Source: Prochilodus magdalenae
Lineage: Eukaryota; Chordata; Actinopteri; Characiformes; Prochilodontidae
Assembly: GCA_024036415.1 (NCBI GenBank)
Contig: JAMWET010005019.1
Span: 183,047-247,046 of the forward strand
Reading direction: 5' to 3'
Length of the DNA: 64,000 nucleotides
Part shown: positions 39,400 to 51,631 of the stretch, one piece after another
Layout: each line of letters opens with the position of its first letter
How positions within the stretch are numbered: position 1 is the stretch's first letter
Notes under the pieces: model-generated
What the model was told of the DNA's origin: nothing
Seen by the model: the letters and a program-made list of their open reading frames with translations, nothing else
Database searches by the model: none
Position numbers and translations under genes: made by a program

Positions 39400-39680
39400 C
39401 CCCACGACCAATGAAAACACCAGAAAGTGCTACACCGGCGAACTGGCCAATCAGCGCAGTCTGCGGTGAGCCCAGGGCTCTTCTGATTGGCTGTCCCTCC
39501 TCCTCTCCAGAGCAGGAGGAAATCAGCGGTGGAGAAGCACAGGAACTCTTCATTGATTGTTTTGCACGGTGGAGAAATTGACACGCTGGAGGTTTTAGGG
39601 CAGAGAGCGCCGGTGTTTTTGAGACGTAGTGCTGGACATCTGCAAGATTACATTTATAAGTCTACCGGCAGCGTAAAAAG
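39400..39680 (+). promoter_or_regulatory. Probable psph promoter and noncoding exon 1
   Basis: Three CCAAT boxes (39408, 39447, and 39486 in reverse) are spaced exactly 39 bp. A GC-rich stretch follows, ending at donor GTAAAAAG|GTAAGC (39681). The coding exon of psph opens with an acceptor at 41710, so a 5' noncoding exon is required and this is the best candidate. CCAAT triplets are classic NF-Y promoters, which is inference here. Confidence 0.55.
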
Positions 39681-40438
39681 GTAAGCTAAACGCACCGACA
39701 CAAGTGAACCAGCGGGGTTTAAACATCAGCGTCCACAGATCCTTCGAGCAAGCAGGAGGTCTTGTGTTTTTAGGGAGTGGAAGTGCAACTTTGTGAAAAA
39801 CCTGCGAGCCCACCAGAGAGCTGAACATTGCAGGGGACGTCCCCTCTCTTTTGAGGCTGATGCAATAACCCGGCCACTTGCTAGTTCGCCTGCTGTACAA
39901 GCTTGGGTTGTGACAGTGATTTCATTTAGACTGCACTAGTGATGCAGTAGATAGTAAAAAGCACATGCAGTCCTTAAATCTATTAACACCAGCTCACACG
40001 GACGTTCATAGCACTGTGTAACTATCGCGACCTCACGTCCCGGGTGGAAGAAAAAACAAGTGACTCCGGTTCTCCCTTTCTCTCACTGCTTTCAGACTGT
40101 TTTGGCTTTCTCGTGACTTGGCAGTCAGTTAGAGAGAGATTCTGGTTTAATGCAATAAGGTGCACGTAGAAGTAAATCCAACTGGGGACCAATTAAAGCT
40201 CTACAATCGACCAAAAACGACTTGGTTCCACATATATACATTTATCCTGAGCGCCATACAGTATATACTCAGTCATTCTAAAAGGGTCCCTATCATGGAA
40301 ATCCTGATTTTCCTGATTTTCTTCACTTTTGTCGGAAATAAAAAAATTTTGCTGCATTATGTAAACAGTGCATGGGAGCAGTATACTAAACAAATAGTCC
40401 GGTTTTGAGGTAAAATGTTTGTGATATCATAAAAAAAT

Positions 40439-40860
40439 ATTTTGCTAGCGCATATGTCCTCCTGTTCAGCCTACAAAAGTTTGGCCCCTCCCATTCTGAT
40501 GTTATAGGGGCTGTTTCAGTCCTGACTTCATATCAGCCTTTTAAAAACATAGCCTGATAAAACAAGGTTGATAATAAACAACACACATTTAAAAAAAAAA
40601 AAAAAAATTAAAAAAAGACAAATTTTGCTCATATGTCCTCCTTTTCAACATACGGCAGTTTAGCCACGCCCACTAACGCTGACGTTATACGAAATGTTTT
40701 AGTCCTGACTTTATATCAGAAACACTCATTGCAAATAAATAAATGAATAAATTAAAAAAAAAAAAAAAAACTGCTAATTTTGCTCATAGGCCCTCATTTC
40801 CAGCCTACAGCAGTGTAGCCCCGCCCACTCGCGCTGACGTAATAAGTATTTCCGCCCTTC
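40439..40860. repeat. Three tandem degenerate copies separated by A-runs (psph intron 1)
   Basis: Blocks starting near TTTTGCT..CATATGTCCTCC at 40439, 40621 and 40775 share a CCTAC...CAGT(T)TAGCC(C/A)CGCCCACT block and a TTTAGTCCTGACTTTATATC block. A15-A17 runs separate the copies. Confidence 0.7.
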
Positions 40861-41389
40861 CTTTACACCTAGCCTTAAGGGCTGATAATAGGTCAGGTAA
40901 GCAATGTGAATGACAGATGCTCCTAACACTCCATGTAACATCAGCACGATATGTAATATACCATAATAATAATATGACAATTAATATTTATTAATATTTT
41001 TAATACAATAATTGATAATTACACAATGAAAAAAAATGTTAACTGAGGGAACACTGAATAACTGAATAGCGTTTCAAAACACGAAAGTAAGCTTTTATTT
41101 CGTCCTTGATTTTGAATCATAAATGATATGATTGACACAAACATTAAAAAGGCATCTGGTGGCTAAAGTGAGGCCAATTACGAAAAAAACAACGGCAGAG
41201 GAACCGAGGTTTATTAGGTTCTGTTCTTTCCTGGTCTGAGATAAAATGGTGTGGCTGAATCGAGGAATAAAACAGAAGGGGTAATTAAAAACCAAACGTG
41301 ATTCACTAAACTAGAGCTTTCTCTCTTTCCTCACAAACGAGTGCCGCTACTTTATAGCCACCCATAGCTGACACCATGCTGCCCAATGC

Positions 41390-41540
41390 CAATTAGGGGC
41401 TCAAGAGGTATAAAGCCTCCCCAGCACTGGGCTGTGGAGGAGTGGAACTGCATTCTCTGGGGTGATGGAGCTTCATCCAGTACCTTTGGGATGAGCTGGA
41501 GTGATCCAGAACTGATCCTCCGACATCAGAACCATAGTTA
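41390..41540. mobile_element. Tc1-like transposase C-terminal fragment (psph intron 1)
   Basis: CTTTGGGATGAGCTGGAGTG and neighbouring blocks match the relic at 20866. No ends are recognised. Confidence 0.5.
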
Positions 41541-41723
41541 TCACTGGTACCGTTCTTATTGCTGAATGCCTTCGGTTCCTCACAGCTTTCGTCCTGCATT
41601 TGGTGTGAGCCTGTTACTGCAAACTCTGTCTGAACACCCTTCGCTAATATGCACAGGTCTATGGGGATAAAACCTTTCAGGTGTGCTGAAACCACTTTGT
41701 GTCTTGGCAGGAGACACTCCACA

Positions 41724-44515
41724 ATGACGACGTTAGCAGAGACGAAAGAAATGTTCCGGTGTGCGGACGCTGTCTGCTTCGATGTGGACAGCACGGTGAT
41801 ACGGGAGGAGGGCATCGATGAGCTCGCCAAGTTCTGTGGAGTCGGTGATGCAGTGACAGAGATGTAAGGCTGCTTTACAGTGAGTCTGTTTACATGCACA
41901 CCGACCATACAGCAGTGACTCGGTTATTCAGGTGGGCATGTAAACAGCACACTCTGATTTCTCAGATCGGATTAAGGGCATTATTGGGTTTTAGAGATCC
42001 AGTAGGTTCAGGTTATGGTTATAGTGATGGTACGTCATATCCTGTCTCTTGTATGTGCTGGTGACCTTGATGAAATTCCTACTGGAATAAGATAAGCACT
42101 TTATTAAACACTGGTATGAATTATTTATAAACCTAAGCATTAACAATCATCTGCTGATGCCGACTTGTAAACATACACAGCCGTGAGTAGATTTTGTTAG
42201 GCTACATGCAGTTATCTGTTGATAAAGACTGTCTGTTGTCCTCAGGACTCGTAAGGCCATGGGCGGCTCAGTGACATTCAAAACAGCTTTGACCGAACGC
42301 CTGTCCATCATAAAGTGCTCCAGGGAACAAGTCAACAAACTGATAACAGACCACCCTCCCCAGCTGACTCCAGGTATTAAGTAAGTTGGTGCTGATTCAG
42401 TCTCTTAATATGGTCACCTTATACCTCCACCCGCTGGCCACTTTATTAGAAACGCTCACCTTATACTTCCACCCGCTGGCCACTTTATTAGAAACACCCA
42501 CCTTATACTTCCACCCACTGGCCACTTTATTAGAAACGCCCACCTTATACTTCCACCCCCTGGCCACTTTATTAGAAACACCTACCTTATACATACACCC
42601 ACTGGCCACTTTATTAGAAACACCTACCTTATACTTCCACCCGCTGGCCACTTTATTAGAAATGCCTACATTATACTTCCACCCGCTGGCCACTTTATTA
42701 GAAACACCAACCTTTTACTTCCACCCACTGGCCACTTTATTAGAAACACCTACCTTATACTTCCACCCGCTGGCCACTTTATTAGAAACGCCTACATTAT
42801 ACTTCCACCCGCAGGCCACTTTATTAGAAACGCCTACATTATACTTCCACCCGCTGGCCACTTTATTAGAAATGCCTACATTATACTTACACCCGCAGGC
42901 CACTTTATTAGAAACACCAACCTTTTACTTCCACCCACTGGCCACTTTATTAGAAACACCAACCTTTTCCTTCCACCCACTGGCCACTTTATTAGAAACA
43001 CCTACATTATACTTCCACCCGCTGGCCACTTTATTAGAAACGCCTACCTTATACTTCCACCCACTGGCCACTTTATTAGAAACACACGCCTTATACTTCC
43101 ACCCACTGGCCACTTTATTAGAAACGCCTACCTTATACTTCCACCCACTGGCCACTTTATTAGAAACACACACCTTATACTTCCACCCGCTGGCCACTTT
43201 ATTAGAAACACTAGGCATATATGTAGCTCTGCTGTATAGGGTGCTGTACAGTTACAGACTGTAGTTCATCTGTTGTACAGTGAATCAGCCCGCCCTGCTA
43301 GCCTATTTATCATTGGTCGGTTTCTGACCAGTGATGAAGGACCAGAGAATGTCAAGTTCAAACTCTACAACAGATGAGCTTCAGGCTCTAACTGTACACC
43401 AACAAGGCGGAGTTTTCTGATAAAGACACTGGTGTATGTTAAACTGAGGTTCTACCACGCGTTTTCATCTCTGTGTGATCGTCGGTGTCTGCAGGGAGCT
43501 CGTGGAGAGGCTTCATCAGCGTAATGTAAAGGTCTTCCTCATCTCTGGAGGATTCCGCTGTATCGTGGAGCACGTGGCAGCTCAGCTGGGCATTCCTCTA
43601 GACCACGTCTACGCCAACCGCTTGAAATTTTACTTCAACGGTAAGAAAGCCAACCATGTCAGATATGCAGATCTGCACGATACCAATTGAACCTTTCCCA
43701 ACTTCCCAACATACCAATACTGATATGAATTTGTCTTTATGTGATATTATTATTGATATTTATAATATTACTTTATTATTTCTTCTATTTATTTCCATTT
43801 TTGTTCTTTAATTGGCAAAAGGGTGTCGCCCTCAGTGAACTGTGAGCTGAAATTTGCTTGGTTATTGAAAGTTTGATTCTTTATTTAAACATTTTATATG
43901 TTTTAAAATGAGAAATCTATTATTATTGTTCCTATGGTAACAGTACATACGGTTACTGGGTAACATTTTACTGTAGGGAACTGTTCATAAGACTACACAC
44001 ACCTACATACACTTGTCATGACAGTTGACATAGCCCTACGTAAATGTTTAGAAATGCTTATTCCCATAGGCGTCCTGTGTCATAAAGGGAATTGATCAAA
44101 ATGTATCTCTCTTTATGGAATAAGCTTTTATAAGCATTTATGTAGAGTTATGTCAGCTGTCATGACAACTGTTACGTAGGTGTCCTGTAGCCTTATGAAC
44201 AGTACCCCTCAGTCAAGTGTCCCTATATAATCAGGTGCCCTGCTTGTGTTAGCCCAGTACCTGTACTGGGTATCAAATCAGTGCCACTGGCCTGTATATG
44301 TTAGATATATACGTAAAGCTGTGAGTAATAATGGACTGATGGATAACGGAGCTCTTCTGTTAACAGGAGAATACGCAGGCTTCGATGAGACTCAGCCTAC
44401 AGCGGAGTCCGGAGGCAAAGGCAAAGTGATCAGCTTGCTGAAGGAGAAGTACGGCTTTGAAAAAGTGGTGATGATCGGAGATGGTGCTACAGACCTCGAG
44501 GCCTGCCCCCCTGCC
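41724..44515 (+). CDS. psph: Phosphoserine phosphatase (last exon not found)
   Basis: Coding exons 41724-41863, 42246-42380, 43495-43640 and 44367-44515 join in phase to 190 residues. The HAD phosphatase motif I DVDST (20-24) carries the nucleophilic Asp and the acid/base Asp. Motif II is in VFLISGGF, followed by the GKGKV lysine and motif III in MIGDGATDLEACPP. The enzyme hydrolyses L-phosphoserine to serine, the last step of serine synthesis, in the cytosol. Vertebrate PSPH has about 225 residues, so about 35 C-terminal residues (expected after PPA) are missing. The fourth exon ends in a good donor (GCC|GTGAGT), but no matching acceptor exon was found before nipsnap2. If intron 4 were retained the protein would gain only 12 unrelated residues. 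The first coding exon is preceded by the acceptor TCTTGGCAG (41710). Confidence 0.93.
42410..43215. repeat. 42-bp minisatellite in psph intron 2
   Basis: About 19 copies of a 42-bp unit with core GGCCACTTTATTAGAAACRC and CTTATACTTCCACCC. Because 42 is divisible by 3 and the unit lacks stops in some frames, open frames run through on both strands (plus 292 codons of LATLLETPTLYFHP repeats). It begins about 30 bp after the exon 2 donor. Read on the minus strand, each unit contains AATAAA. Confidence 0.93.
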
Positions 44516-44805
44516 GTGAGTGTTCCTGCATGGTTAATCGTTTTGGACTAACAGCGTCTTGATGTTAGGCACAATACAAATGCAGGGGTAAATATCTGAA
44601 CTGCTTGATTTGCAGGTAAAACATGCCACTCATAATCAGTATCATAAATAATGCCAGTGTCCAAAATAAACAGGCAACATCAATGCTTAATGCAGCTCTT
44701 GCACCTGTCCAGGTGAAAAAGCCTTTGGCTCTCGTTCTCCTGGTTCACACCTGCAGAAATTGTGGCATGTCCCTTGAAGTTAATAAAGTTTTTAGTTGGC
44801 AAGTT

Positions 44806-45066
44806 TTTCTGTAGGTCACTCGAGGTCATCTTACGGTGGGTAAGGGACATTGGAATGAGGTGGCGCTCATCATGGTCAGTAGAGAGTGGGTTTGGCCCTC
44901 TGCCAGTCTGTAGCTGTGTTGTCCTGTGTGTTTGCTGCTGGACCTTGTTGTTATGAACCAGACGCTCACTGTATCTGCTAGTAAAGCTAGAACCCAACCT
45001 TCGGTTCCTCACTGAGAACCTGCTGTACATGTGGAGATGCTGGTTTAAGAAGAAAGTGGAGTGGTC
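44806..45066 (-). mobile_element. Tc1-like transposase N-terminal fragment, copy 1
   Basis: The minus strand reads [18 protein letters not shown], resembling the helix-turn-helix region of Tc1-like transposases. The same 250-bp block is at 58140-58401. It lies downstream of psph exon 4. From here to 46590 I find no gene. Confidence 0.55.
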
Positions 45067-46589
45067 TCTTATATATTTCCATATATATATACATACACAC
45101 ACAGTGTCATATATTGTGCTTCATAACACACCATTCATTTTTAATGGGGGACCGGTCGGCATTGCAGATTTTACCATATGGCCATTTTTGCCTACATGTC
45201 ACCAGATTCCTTGAATTACATGGCCATTAAATATGCCTACACTGAACTGGGGTCATCAAAATACCCCCTCCAGACCAGCAGGACTCCAGGTCCAGAGGCC
45301 GCAGTTTTAGTAAGCTGTCATTTTACTTTTGCCCATATGCACATATATGTCAGTAGTTTCCCCGGATTTATGGTGATTCATAGCGATTATCTATCTATAT
45401 CACTAAATCTGCCTAACTTGAATCAGTCGGGTTATATATAGCACACAAGAGACGTTATTCCAATCCTCACCAAAATCAATTACATTAGGACAACCGTAGA
45501 GAGATGAGATACCGACAATAGCTCAAGCTGCAATTGGTTCCCATTCCGTCAGAGAGGAGAGAAGACTTATAGCAGTGATTTCCAGAGCGAGAGAGATAGG
45601 CTTTCGATCGTAGATTCGGTACAATGAACAACACTGTATTTTTTATTTCTTTCCCTAAGCTTTCCCCTGGCTATTTTTCCAGGGTAACAGTTGGTCGGAT
45701 CTCGGTGCTGTGTAAAACCCAGTGAAGGCTGGCGTTGTCCCGCTCTCGAGCCACGCTAATAACAAAAGTGAAGGAGAAGTCGTCTTGGTACGTCACAAGC
45801 TTTGGAGAGCTGCTAAAGGAGCTTGAGAAGATTTAGTGAATTTAGCTCTTTGCACATTGTGAATCGTTTCACTGTTTCACCAGCTTCGTGCCTTTCTGCT
45901 CATTTTTTTATTTTTTACTTATTGCACAGTTTTTATTTTATTTTATTTTAACCTCTCTTGGTAACAGTGTTCAAACGAAACGCTACAGTAACTACACTAC
46001 AGTGTTTACAGCGCAGTAGAAGGCACAATGCTAGAACGCTAATCTGTTCAATAACTAATGTGAAGTCGCACAAATCGTTCCTAGTTTTTATGTCTTGTCC
46101 TTAGTGTTTTTATAATGGTAACGCTTTATTAGATGAATCTAAAATGACTGTCATTTCTTTCTTTTTTTAAATGTATATTCCTTTTTTTGTTTTAAAGAGG
46201 CATATCTTTTAAAGAGACCTTCTAATTATGGTGCTTACCCGACCAGAGAGAATAAACCATATTCTAAAGTATACTGATGGTTTGTTTGATTGGTGTCGAT
46301 GCAAACATGTCACAGTCACATACGGCGAGGGACCAGAAGCATCCTTTTATTGTTTATTGTATCACTTAATGTACGATCACAGCCGAACAGATTTGTCTTG
46401 TGTCATTTAATAAATCGCAGAAAAATTCATGCTACAGAAAAGTAAAAACTGACAGTCGTAACAGAGAAAAGCAAAGGCTGAGGTCAGGACTGGGGTCTGT
46501 CTCACATTTTCGGGTCACGGCACACCTAACCTGCTCAGATTCCCTCATTTCCTGCATGTATAAATTAGATGGAAATATTAATATGTAAA

Positions 46590-46900
46590 TAGAGTTGTTC
46601 CGGTGGTGGTGGAGAACTCTGAGAACTGCACACAGTCACGCTATTATGATGACTTCCTACATCCAACCACGTTCCAGATGCAGGCTAACGCAGGCTCTAA
46701 TGCCCAAGGACTCATACTGGCACTGCCCTGGTGCGCTTGCCCGAGCAGGGGATTGAACCAAAGTCTACTGGAAGGCTTACACACTATATTTGCAATGGCC
46801 ACTCGTTCGGGATTTGAACCCAGCACCTTGTGATTCCTAGGAACCTTCTGATTAGCAGGTGAACTCCAGCGTTAGGCTACCTGTAGGCTTATTATAGACC
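46590..46900 (-). repeat. SINE-like block with tRNA T-arm sequence
   Basis: Minus strand has AAGGTGCTGGGTTCAAATCC and a second similar GGTTCAATCCCC block (46750). Both resemble box B of tRNA-derived SINEs. Borders are unclear. Confidence 0.4.
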
Positions 46901-46929
46901 TGGCTAGCCCTGGTTCCCATCACATCCAC

Positions 46930-48870
46930 TGTAAATAAAACGAATTGAGTCTTTATGATGAACCGCTTCATAACAGACCACTCTAAATGCTTCCATCTCC
47001 GCCAGCGAACTTTAAAAAGACGGCTGGAACTACCCCTCAGATGAAGCTGGGTTAGTTTTTGTGAAGCTTGTCAGAAAGCGGAATGTGAGACAGAACCCTG
47101 AACAATATATAAGCGGATAAATTAATAACGCCTCTAACTGTACAGAACGAGTATTTCTAACTGTTCGTCGGGACCTCTGGTACTAACATGTCCCTCTGTT
47201 GGTTTGTATGAATGCGTCTGTTCTTTAGAGGCTAAATCTGGTGCCGTGACCCATTAACGTGTGTGCTACCGATCATGTGACGCCTGTTTGCCGTCTCGTG
47301 ATGTATAATTATGGTACCCAATGAAGCCTTCAGTTAAAGCGCTCCTGAGAAGGCAACCTGATCGCATATGATTTTTAGCAACGCAGCAGGGATATATGGT
47401 GATGGTTCTGGAGAGAGCGGGAATGTGTTTCAGTAGCCATGAACAATTTAGACGCGTCATAAAGTAAGGCGGCGGCGGAATAGGATGAGCCGCGAGGATT
47501 GATGAGCATGCGCGGGCCGCGCTGCCGCGAGTCTGGTCCTTTTTCCATTCGTTCGGGATGCTTGATACTACCAGCACATTTGTATTCCTAGAAACCTTAT
47601 GATTAGCAGCTGTGACACTCACAGCGTTAGGCTACCTGTAGGCTTATTATAGACCTGGCTAGCACTGGTTCCAATCACATCCACTGTAAATAAAACGAAT
47701 TGAGTCTTTATGATGAACCGCTTCATAACAGACCACTCTAAATGCTTCCATCTCCGCCAGCGAACTTTAAAAAAAGCACTGCTGGAACTACGTTTGCAGT
47801 CTGAAGCTGGGTCCCAGGTTTTTGCACAACGTCTTGTCAAGAAGCGGAATAGGTGGAGGTGCAGAAACCCTAGAACAATATATAAGCGGAATAAATTAGC
47901 AACGCCTCAAACTGTTACAGAACGAGTATTTTCTAATGTCGTCGGGGACCTACTCTGGTACTAACATGTCCCTCTGTTGGTTTGTATGAATGCGTCTGTT
48001 CTTTAGAGGCTAAATCTGGTGCCGTGACCCATTAACGTGTGTGCTACCGATCATGTGACGCCTGTTTGCCGTCTCGTGATGTATAATTATGGTACCCAAT
48101 GAAGCCTTCAGTTAAAGCGCTCCTGAGAAGGCAACCTGCCTCAAAAGATTTTAGGAACCAGGGGAAATTTCTTTTTGGTGGTCTGGAAAAGCGGAATGTG
48201 AGACAGAGCCCTGAACAATATATAAGCGCATAAATTAATAACGCCTCTAACTGTACAGAACAATAACGAACATGGAGTATCGGTACATGCTGGTCTTCCA
48301 CACGTTCGTAGGCCTGGTTGCTTGATATACAGTACGAGGGATTTAGATTTGTGCCCTGGTAAGTAGTTTAACAGACACAAACAGGTATTTCTAACTGTAC
48401 CACATGTCCATATGCGGTAGTCTCACTTTGACAGAAAGAAGAAAGCAGCTTGGAGATTATTTATCCCAAATAAATATGAAATATATACATTGATAAATAA
48501 CATAACCAACTGTTAACATCGAGCACGTTCAAAGTGCGTTTGCAGTTCTGTGCAAAGTCCAGCTTTTTGCCACAACGTCTTGCCAATAATAATAATAGGT
48601 GGATGGTGCATATATGACTGGTACAAACGATAATGAGCACCGCTGTGTCTTTAATCTAACTCCTAATGGACCTCTGGTACTAACATGTCCCTCTGTTGGT
48701 TTGTATTAATGCATCTGTTCTTTAGAGGCTAAATCTGGTGCCGTGACCCATTAACGTGTGCGCTACCGATCATGTGACGTCTGTTTGCCGTCTCGTGATG
48801 TATAATTATGGTACCCAATGAAGCCTTCAGTTAAAGCGCTCCTAAGAAGGCAACCTGCCTCAAAAGGTTT
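46930..48870. repeat. Irregular tandem duplications (~750 bp period) downstream of psph
   Basis: A block with CTTCATAACAGACCACTCTA and CATCTCCGCCAGCGAACTTT occurs at about 46967 and 47717. The block CGTCTCGTGATGTATAATTA, GGTACCCAATGAAGCCTTCA recurs near 47294, 48072 and 48790. Copies differ mainly by small insertions and deletions rather than substitutions. Confidence 0.8.
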
Positions 48871-49539
48871 TAGGACCCAGGGGAATCATTTGATGTGTGT
48901 GAGTGGTCTAGTGACGTTTATTGTAGTTGGGGTGCTTATGGAGACAAGCGGGATGTTATGCGGGAAATCATGATACGCTTTAGGCAGCGAGAGTAGGATA
49001 GCGAAAGGTGTTTTAGGCAGTGAGGGTGATCCGATGTGGATTTGTCATACCATCCTCAGTCTTCGCAGCACTAGCTGGAGGATACATACTGAGATAGATT
49101 TAGCGGCGAAGTGCGATGCGTGTCATTGGGGATCATGTGAGGCCTGCTGTAGAGGTCCATGGCTAAATAAGTGGGACTTGGTGGCAGGACAAGAGAGGAG
49201 CAGCAGATAACAGCTTAAAAGCACAGAACCTGCATTACACAAACGGCTCGCATTTTTGTTTGGTGGATGGTAAGTTGCATTGTACTGAAATGTGATGAAA
49301 GATCATATATAGCATAGTAGTGTGGGAAAAAAAGGGGTTCCTGAAGATCTGCCTTCTGTTTTAAAATTAAAGAGTGTATTATCTAGTTATCAGGGTTGGA
49401 CAGATATGCTCCAAAGAATGGGCAACGAGTGTTAGCATCCCTGCCGTGTTTCAAACTACTATGATATAAGGAAGTTTGTCCTAAAAATAATTAAAAAGGG
49501 GGGGTTTTTACAGTGTACGTTTATTTTTCATGTCTTATA
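48870..49539. other. Unassigned stretch, no gene recognised
   Basis: No exon, RNA gene or repeat with clear borders is seen here. It lies where the terminal exons of psph (plus) and nipsnap2 (minus) would be expected. Confidence 0.4.
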
Positions 49540-51073
49540 CACTATATTGCCAAAAGTATTCAATGATCCTTCCAAATCATTGAATTTAGGTGTTCTAGTC
49601 ACCTTCATGTCCATAGGTGTATAAAACCAAAGCCACTCTAAACATTTGCAGGGAGGGATGGCTCCGGTACAAGACGTATAGTGAGCGAATGGGTCGCTCT
49701 TCAGGACGCTCAGATGAACTCCAGCGTCAGTTTCCTCTGGTACCGCCCCATTTTTAAACACAGTGGTGATTATGGTATGCATACACCCTGTGACTAGATA
49801 AGGCAGTGGTGAAATTCCCTCTGCTACTAACTATGCCACAGTCTACTGTTCAGTGGGATTAACAACACAGTGGTAGGGATTGGGAACGAAGGCAAACTCA
49901 GCCATGATGTGGTTAGACCAAGGTGTGACAATGACAGAAGCTGTGTTTTGCTTGGTGGGTCAGGCGGATGCTGAGGGTTTTTGCTTGAGTGAGCAGAGTG
50001 TCACTCAACTTTCTACAGAGGTCTCATATGACAGACCCGCCAAAATTGAATGGTCCTTCAGGATCAGCTCGAAGGAACAGTGTGTAGAAGCTGGCAAGGG
50101 GGGATATGTGGGTGTTTCCATGGCGAGCTAGCTGCACACACGCAAGAACTATGTATCAGCAGCAATGCAGTACAGTGCAGAGCGGGGATAACAGTGGTGT
50201 ATAGCTGTCCGCCCCTGGACGCTGTGGTAGGTGAGGCGGGGGGAGAAGTTGGTCGAGTGTGTGAACGAGTCTGGGTTTTTTGGCAGGTACCAGGAGAACG
50301 GTACTTCGTTTGGACTGCACTGTTGCCGAGTGTCAAAGTTTAGGGGGAGGGGGGGAGTATCGTGGTGGGAGGGGGATGTGCCGATGTCGTGGGCTGCACA
50401 TCCTTAGTTCCTAGTAAGAGAGACACTCTTAGACTATGTCTTTGCAGCTAGATCCAAGAGAACTCGGACCATTCCAGGCTCCCCCGAACTTTGGGAAAGG
50501 AAGGACAGATCTTGGGGACGGCCCCCCTTCGCTGTGTCCAACATGACCAAGCGACACCAGGGCAACAGGAAGACAAGGCTCCATAAATCGACTGATGACT
50601 ACCAGCGAAGGATGGTGCGGGGTGGTGGGAGTGATAAACTGGGAGGACTGGCGCTGCACAGAGTGCGAGGATTCTCGAGACCTGAGGTGGAGAACACTCG
50701 TTGTAGGATTGGATTGTGAGGCGTTTGGGAGGATCTGGAGTGTAGCAGGCCGGCGTCGTTCCTCTGTCCAACGCCATCATGGTGTGTCAGAATGTGCTTC
50801 TGGTAGGACTGGAGTTGTTGTGTCAGAGAATTCCCTGAAGCACTATTCCGGACCCTGTAGTTGGAAAGATCTTGTCTCTCTAGACAGGAGACTGGAAGCT
50901 GTCTATAGCTGTGTTAGCAGAGTGCGTGGCTGCTCAGATATGCGATCGATGATTAGGTAACGCTCTTACGGATTCTAAGATATGGTATGTCATGCGGTTG
51001 GCACTCAAATTCCCTATGCGGTGTTAAAGGGGCAGGCAGCCCCGCGTGAAGGGGTACTTTTGGCAATATGGTG
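49540..51073 (+). mobile_element. Near full-length decayed Tc1-like transposon
   Basis: Ends CACTATATTGCCAAAAGTAT and ACTTTTGGCAATATGGTG are inverted and flanked by TA, total 1534 bp, a normal length for an autonomous Tc1 element. The plus-strand interior follows the transposase order: a GAATGGGTCGCTCTTCAGGA start region and a middle block with VPGERYF-like sequence, followed by a CCATAAAT..ACTGATGACTACC region. It is riddled with frameshifts and stops, so it is inactive. Confidence 0.85.
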
Positions 51074-51631
51074 TATATCGTTAGTTATGTTTGTACATGC
51101 GAGTAAGTTTGTCTAAATTTTTATACTTGAGCAAATAGTGCATATTTGTCACGATAAACTAGGTTTTAATTGTCATTCCTAATCCAGTAATTGATTAAAA
51201 TGATTGCAAAGCATCATTACTTCAATCTGCAATATCCACTGGCTAAATTAGCCCAGTGTTAGTTAACTTAACAGCGGATATTATCCTGTAGGTAAATTAA
51301 GACCACTGGTTCCAAAACCAGTCTATGACGTATGTTGGCCCAGTGTCACCTTGCCCCCGAACCCCCACCTAAGATCAAACTACCAAAGCATTTCACAACA
51401 ATGATAAAGAAAGGAAGCTCTGTTTGCTGAAATCATGTGGTCACTCTGATGCACATCTCGATGCACCGTTTCGAAATGGTGGTGTCACAAAGTCAGTGTT
51501 TCGCTTATCACGACTTCCTTTGAAAATCCCAGCTCTCTTTACATTGTGTAAACATTGTGAGATGGCCCAATACAGAAAAACTCCCGAAACACTTACTGTG
51601 ACTTTAGCTTTAACAGAAACTCATTCAGACC

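Noticed and set aside
42386..43264. 292-codon open frame as a repeat-protein gene
   Set aside because: It is a 42-bp intronic minisatellite, open on both strands, with no start context or flanking exons of its own.
48905..49010. Possible eroded terminal exon of psph (plus) or nipsnap2 (minus)
   Set aside because: Short resemblances exist on both strands (for example CGTATCATGATTTCC on the minus strand, like RIMI), but frames are broken, splice sites are weak and both genes cannot claim the same bases.
49880..50343. Two short plus-strand frames as separate genes
   Set aside because: They are fragments of the decayed Tc1-like transposase inside the element at 49540-51073.
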